Assembly (NCBI GenBank): GCA_964650975.1
Contig: CAZYWA010000128.1
Coordinates: 1-16,886, forward strand
Source of the DNA: CAZYWA01 sp964650975 [NCBI: uncultured bacterium]
GTDB lineage: Bacteria > JADJOY01
DNA: 16,886 bases
Direction of reading: 5' to 3'
Both the position numbers and the translations under genes were made by a program. A model generated the notes under the pieces. That model was not told the origin of the DNA. It worked only from the letters and a program-made list of their open reading frames with translations, and searched no databases. Shown piece by piece: positions 14,317 to 16,886 of this stretch. Position 1 is the first letter of the stretch. Every line of letters starts with the position of its first letter.

Positions 14317-14540
14317 ATGCGACGCGCGATCAGGCTGGCGCTCTTGGTGACGGTCGGTGCTCCCGCCTGCAGCTCGCTGCCGTTTTACGGTGAAGGGCAG
14401 AAGGAGGCCGCGGGCACCGTGATCGGCAGGGCCAGCCGTGCCGCGAGTACACCCAGACGGTGAAGATCGGCGGCGAGGACCAAGAGGCGCACGGAACCGC
14501 CTGCCGCCAGGCCGACGGCAGCTGGCTCATCACGAAGTAG
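14317..14540 (+). pseudogene. Frameshifted 17-kDa-surface-antigen-type lipoprotein remnant
   Basis: The ATG at 14317 opens a lipoprotein-like leader (MRRAIRLALLVTVGAPACSS, Cys18) but the frame stops after 48 codons with a TGA at 14461-14463. In another frame, from about 14430 to the TAG at 14538-14540, the DNA encodes GQPCREYTQTVKIGGEDQ and then EAHGTACRQADGSWLITK. That is the C-terminal signature of the Rickettsia 17-kDa antigen / RT0821-Lpp0805 surface-lipoprotein family. Adding one base near 14428 would join both parts into about 74 residues. The glycine-zipper middle of the family is almost absent: only GTVIG remains. So this is either a single-base sequencing error in a very short gene, or a decayed gene with an internal deletion. 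It starts 18 bases after the desaturase stop. Confidence 0.7.
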
Positions 14541-14560
14541 GCCCCGCGCTGGCAGCCGCC

Positions 14561-14595
14561 CGAGCCCGCCCCGCAGGTGTCTTGCGGGGCGCTCG
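14561..14595. terminator. Strong stem-loop between convergent genes
   Basis: GCCCCGC (14568-14574) pairs with GCGGGGC (14584-14590) around a 9-base loop. The stem continues across a two-base CC bulge with CGAGC (14561-14565) and GCTCG (14591-14595). It sits between the surface-antigen remnant and the end of the PilZ-like gene and could serve both directions. No T-run follows on either strand. Confidence 0.45.
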
Positions 14596-14612
14596 AACAG
14601 CCCCCCGGGAGA

Positions 14613-16073
14613 TCACAGGATCTCGACCGCTCCCGCGTGCCAGCGCGCGACCTCGTGCTTCGCCTTGGTCACCACCACGGCGTCCGTGTAGCGCCGCGCG
14701 CCGAGCGACGAGCAAACCGCGAGGAACGCTCCCCGACGCGACGCCGCCGGCGCCTCGCTCCAGCTCGGCGCGACCTGGATCACCACCTTCCGGCCCTCGG
14801 TGAAGAGCGACTCGACCGGTAGCTCGCGCTTCAGCAGCTCCGCGTCGAGCGGCAGGATCTCGCGAGAATTGACCAGCTCGACCGTGGTGGGCGCGTAGAT
14901 CGCGTAGCCGACGGTCGTCGCGATCACCGCCAGCAGGCCCAAGAGCGCCGCCTTGCGCTGCGGCGACCAGCCGCGGACGCTGCCGTCGGCGGCGAGCAGC
15001 AACCGCGAGACACTCGGCAACCGTAGGCGCCGCCGCGGCGGCGGCGCGACCGGGCGCGGCCTCCACTCGACGTCGGGGGCGCTCGAAGCCTCGAGGCTGT
15101 TGAGCATCCCGCCCGCCAGCGAATCGAGCGTCGCGAGGCTGCGCTCGAGCGCCGCCACGGCGATCACCCGCGGATCTCCCGGATCGTCGCATCCCACGGA
15201 TTCGCGCTTCGCCGCGGCCGCGCGGCGGGCCTCCGCGAGATGCGGGCGAAGGGCCACGAGCGGCTCGCGATGCTCGGCGGTCAGATGCTCCAGACGCCAG
15301 CTCAGCGACTCGAGCAGATCGATGAGCCGGACCTGGATCTCCATCGCGCGAATCCACACCGCCGAGCGCGTGGCGGCGGGACGCACTTCCGCCAGCAGGT
15401 CGGACGCAGGCGCTCCCGAAGGAGCGTTGAGCAACCGGCCGCGGTAGGCGAGGCCGAGGCGCGGCCCGGTGTGGAGCATCTCGAGACCGGTGAGGCCGAG
15501 CCTCAACATCGTGGCCACGGTCGTGCCGTCGGGAAGCGAGCCGCGGCGAGACGGGGAAGCGCCTCCCAGCTCGACCCAGCCCGCGGCGCTCCAGACCTGG
15601 AGGCCGAGAGCGTCTTGCGGAGGTGCCGGCGGCTCGGCCCCCGGATGCACGGGCCAGTCGACGAACCCCAGCGAATCGAGCCTCACCAGCTCGGCGCGCT
15701 GCGCGTGCAACGTCTCGAGCCGCTCGCCCAGGTCCTCGGGCGGCTGATCGAACTCGACACCGAAGCCGTACATGACCTCGGCGCCCTCGCGGCGGTTGAT
15801 GCGCACTACTCGCCCGCGGCAGTCGACCCGTCCCAGTCCCGCTCCCAGCCCGAAATCGAGCTTGAGCCGGGATCCGGCGCTCGGGAGGTTCTCGCACTGC
15901 ACGAAGGCACCGCCCGCACCCACCGACGTGACGACGCCCACGTCGCCTTCGTCGCGAGTCCCGGCGATGCGGGTGATCAGCGAGACCGGATATCGGCGAT
16001 GGCGGCGGCGCTCGTTCGCGTCCGGTTCGGAGGCGGTCGAGCCCGACCACGTCGGCTGTCGGGGGCGTCCCAC
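14613..16073 (-). CDS. PilZ-like protein with a C-terminal membrane anchor
   Basis: A 486-residue protein beginning at GTG 16073, with GGAG 9 bases upstream and 17 bases after the pilin stop, so probably co-transcribed with it. An N-terminal PilZ-like domain (about 21-115) has the arginine motif RRRHRRYPV (22-30) and the matching beta-barrel run SVGAGGAFV (50-58). The usual second motif, D/NxSxGG, is degenerate: its Asp/Asn and Ser positions appear as Ser50 and Gly52. Cyclic-di-GMP binding is therefore doubtful. A helical, Arg/Glu/Leu-rich middle (about 235-330) is followed by a Pro/Arg stretch. One transmembrane segment lies at about 374-394. The final 90 residues have no recognised fold and would lie in the periplasm if the N-terminus is cytosolic. 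A role in pilus or secretion control is suggested by the neighbour only. Confidence 0.8.
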   Translation of the reverse strand: MGRPRQPTWSGSTASEPDANERRRHRRYPVSLITRIAGTRDEGDVGVVTSVGAGGAFVQCENLPSAGSRLKLDFGLGAGLGRVDCRGRVVRINRREGAEVMYGFGVEFDQPPEDLGERLETLHAQRAELVRLDSLGFVDWPVHPGAEPPAPPQDALGLQVWSAAGWVELGGASPSRRGSLPDGTTVATMLRLGLTGLEMLHTGPRLGLAYRGRLLNAPSGAPASDLLAEVRPAATRSAVWIRAMEIQVRLIDLLESLSWRLEHLTAEHREPLVALRPHLAEARRAAAAKRESVGCDDPGDPRVIAVAALERSLATLDSLAGGMLNSLEASSAPDVEWRPRPVAPPPRRRLRLPSVSRLLLAADGSVRGWSPQRKAALLGLLAVIATTVGYAIYAPTTVELVNSREILPLDAELLKRELPVESLFTEGRKVVIQVAPSWSEAPAASRRGAFLAVCSSLGARRYTDAVVVTKAKHEVARWHAGAVEIL

Positions 16074-16090
16074 GCGAGTCGGCTCCAGGC

Positions 16091-16582
16091 TCAGTTGAGC
16101 GTGATGCGGAAGGTGCGCACGGTTCCCTCGTACTGCGCGAGCACGATCGCGGGGGTGGGCGGATCGCCGGGGACCGAGTCGTCGTACACGAACACCTGGC
16201 AGGTGACGTCGACGGTCGGCACCGTCACGCCCGCCGCCACGTAGCCGGGCTGCAGGAGGTTGCGCGGGTTGCGGGCGCCGTTGTTGTTCGCGGCCGGCAG
16301 CGTGTCGTCGATGGCGCGCTGCGCCGCGGTCGGATCGCCGTTCCGCTCGAGCTCCTCCATGCGGTTGACGAGCGGCCCGTCGATCGCGTGCTGCGCGTCC
16401 TCGCATGCGCTGTGGCGCGCCTTCTCGCGAGCGCCCATGAGCTGCGGGACGGCGATCGCGGCCAGGATTCCGATGATCGCGATCACCACCAGAAGCTCGA
16501 TGAGCGTGAAACCCGGCGCCGCGCCCCGGCGCGCGCGAGCCGAGCCGCTCTGGCACCCCGGTTCAACGCTCCTCGGTTGCAT
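16091..16582 (-). CDS. Type IV pilin-like protein or type II secretion pseudopilin
   Basis: A 163-residue prepilin. The class III signal is clear: a charged leader ending in Gly24, then FTLIELLVVIAIIGILAAIA (25-44), with Phe at +1 and the conserved Glu at +5 (Glu29). Prepilin peptidase should cut after Gly24 and methylate Phe25, giving a mature chain of about 139 residues. The hydrophobic helix continues into a soluble part with Cys residues in HSACEDAQ and VTCQVFV that could form a disulfide. The 24-residue leader is long for a major type IVa pilin. The start is ATG 16582 with GGAGGT 5 bases upstream. The PilZ-like gene follows after 17 bases. No assembly ATPase or secretin is in view, so pilin and pseudopilin cannot be separated. 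Confidence 0.9.
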   Translation of the reverse strand: MQPRSVEPGCQSGSARARRGAAPGFTLIELLVVIAIIGILAAIAVPQLMGAREKARHSACEDAQHAIDGPLVNRMEELERNGDPTAAQRAIDDTLPAANNNGARNPRNLLQPGYVAAGVTVPTVDVTCQVFVYDDSVPGDPPTPAIVLAQYEGTVRTFRITLN

Positions 16583-16587
16583 CGGCG

Positions 16588-16593
16588 ACCTCC
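16588..16593 (-). promoter_or_regulatory. Ribosome-binding site of the pilin gene
   Basis: The minus strand reads GGAGGT, 5 bases before the ATG at 16582. This selects that ATG over an upstream in-frame start at 16606. Confidence 0.75.
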
Positions 16594-16714
16594 CGGCGCA
16601 CGGCAACGAACCGCACGCTCGCCCGCCAGGGCTGCAATCAGGACGCCGAGCGAGAATTGCGCGAGATCATGGTGCTTTTTCCGGTTGCGCCCCGACGTCC
16701 GGCAGGAGCTCGCG

Positions 16715-16886
16715 TCAATCGGTTGACCCTTCGTCCGCGACCAGCTCGGCCAACCAGTCGCGGAACGGAACGCTCGCGAAGAGCTGCTTCGCGAGTGGGT
16801 CGCCCTGTACCAGAAGGTCCGCGCGCACGGTTGCGAGGAGGCCGGCGTCGGCGAGGATCTCGCGCACGCGCTTCGATCCGAGCACC
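16715..16886 (-). CDS. C-terminal part of an unrecognised protein (cut by the window edge)
   Basis: The last 56 codons of a minus-strand frame are visible, ending in TGA (16715-16717). The fragment reads as ordinary coding sequence for a soluble protein, with amphipathic segments (KRVREILADAGLL, DPLAKQLFASVPFRDWLAEL) and an acidic end. A GTG at 16883-16885 could in principle be its start, but the frame probably continues upstream. I do not recognise the family. The 132-base gap before the pilin gene holds no clear promoter, so the pilin could share this gene's transcript or have its own. Confidence 0.5.
   Translation of the reverse strand, partial: VLGSKRVREILADAGLLATVRADLLVQGDPLAKQLFASVPFRDWLAELVADEGSTD

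Noticed and set aside
14613-16556. A longer 647-codon version of the PilZ-like gene running back through the pilin gene
   Set aside because: The extra N-terminus is an out-of-frame, Arg/Gly-rich shadow of the pilin. A GTG with GGAG at 16073 gives a sensible PilZ start.
16583-16714. A sigma-54 promoter for the pilin gene, suggested by TGGC and GTGC strings on the minus strand
   Set aside because: The spacing between the GG and GC elements is off by one and the flanking bases do not match the -24/-12 consensus.

Overview
The window is high-GC DNA with strong GC-rich third-position codon use. The gene mix is a GTG/TTG-start-tolerant Ser/Thr kinase fused to a STAND-type ATPase and TPR repeats, a cytochrome P450, a CarF-like lipid desaturase, periplasmic AcvB/VirJ-like lipoproteins, and a pilin next to a PilZ protein. 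It suggests a free-living bacterium of the former Deltaproteobacteria, such as Myxococcota or a Binatia-like lineage. That placement is an inference from gene content. No rRNA or marker gene is present to fix it. No tRNA, rRNA, CRISPR array or intact insertion sequence was seen.

Layout. Minus strand 1-1780: a P450 followed by a truncated membrane fatty-acid desaturase, probably one operon. A 139-bp divergent spacer separates these from a plus-strand group (1920-6363): a small basic conserved-type protein that starts with TTG, a secreted M1 aminopeptidase, and a RhlE-type DEAD-box RNA helicase. The 319-bp spacer between the convergent helicase and kinase genes (6364-6682) is unusually dense in inverted repeats and partly AT-richer than its surroundings. 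Minus strand 6683-9844 encodes a 1053-residue kinase-ATPase-TPR protein. A 280-bp spacer with another GC-rich hairpin block leads to a plus-strand group (10125-14540): two tandem, homologous AcvB/VirJ-like lipoproteins joined by a 4-base overlap, a CarF/PEDS1-like histidine-rich membrane desaturase, and a frameshifted remnant of a 17-kDa-surface-antigen-type lipoprotein. Minus strand 14613-16582 holds a type IV (pseudo)pilin followed by a membrane-anchored PilZ-like protein. The window ends in the C-terminal part of an unrecognised minus-strand gene.

Theme. Several genes point to membrane-lipid chemistry: fatty-acid desaturation (1-384), P450 oxidation (428-1780), putative aminoacyl-phospholipid hydrolysis by the AcvB-like pair, and ether-lipid desaturation by the CarF-like protein. 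The most interesting segment is 10125-14298, where two paralogous AcvB-like proteins sit directly upstream of a CarF-like desaturase. That the three act together on envelope lipids is a hypothesis from neighbourhood only.
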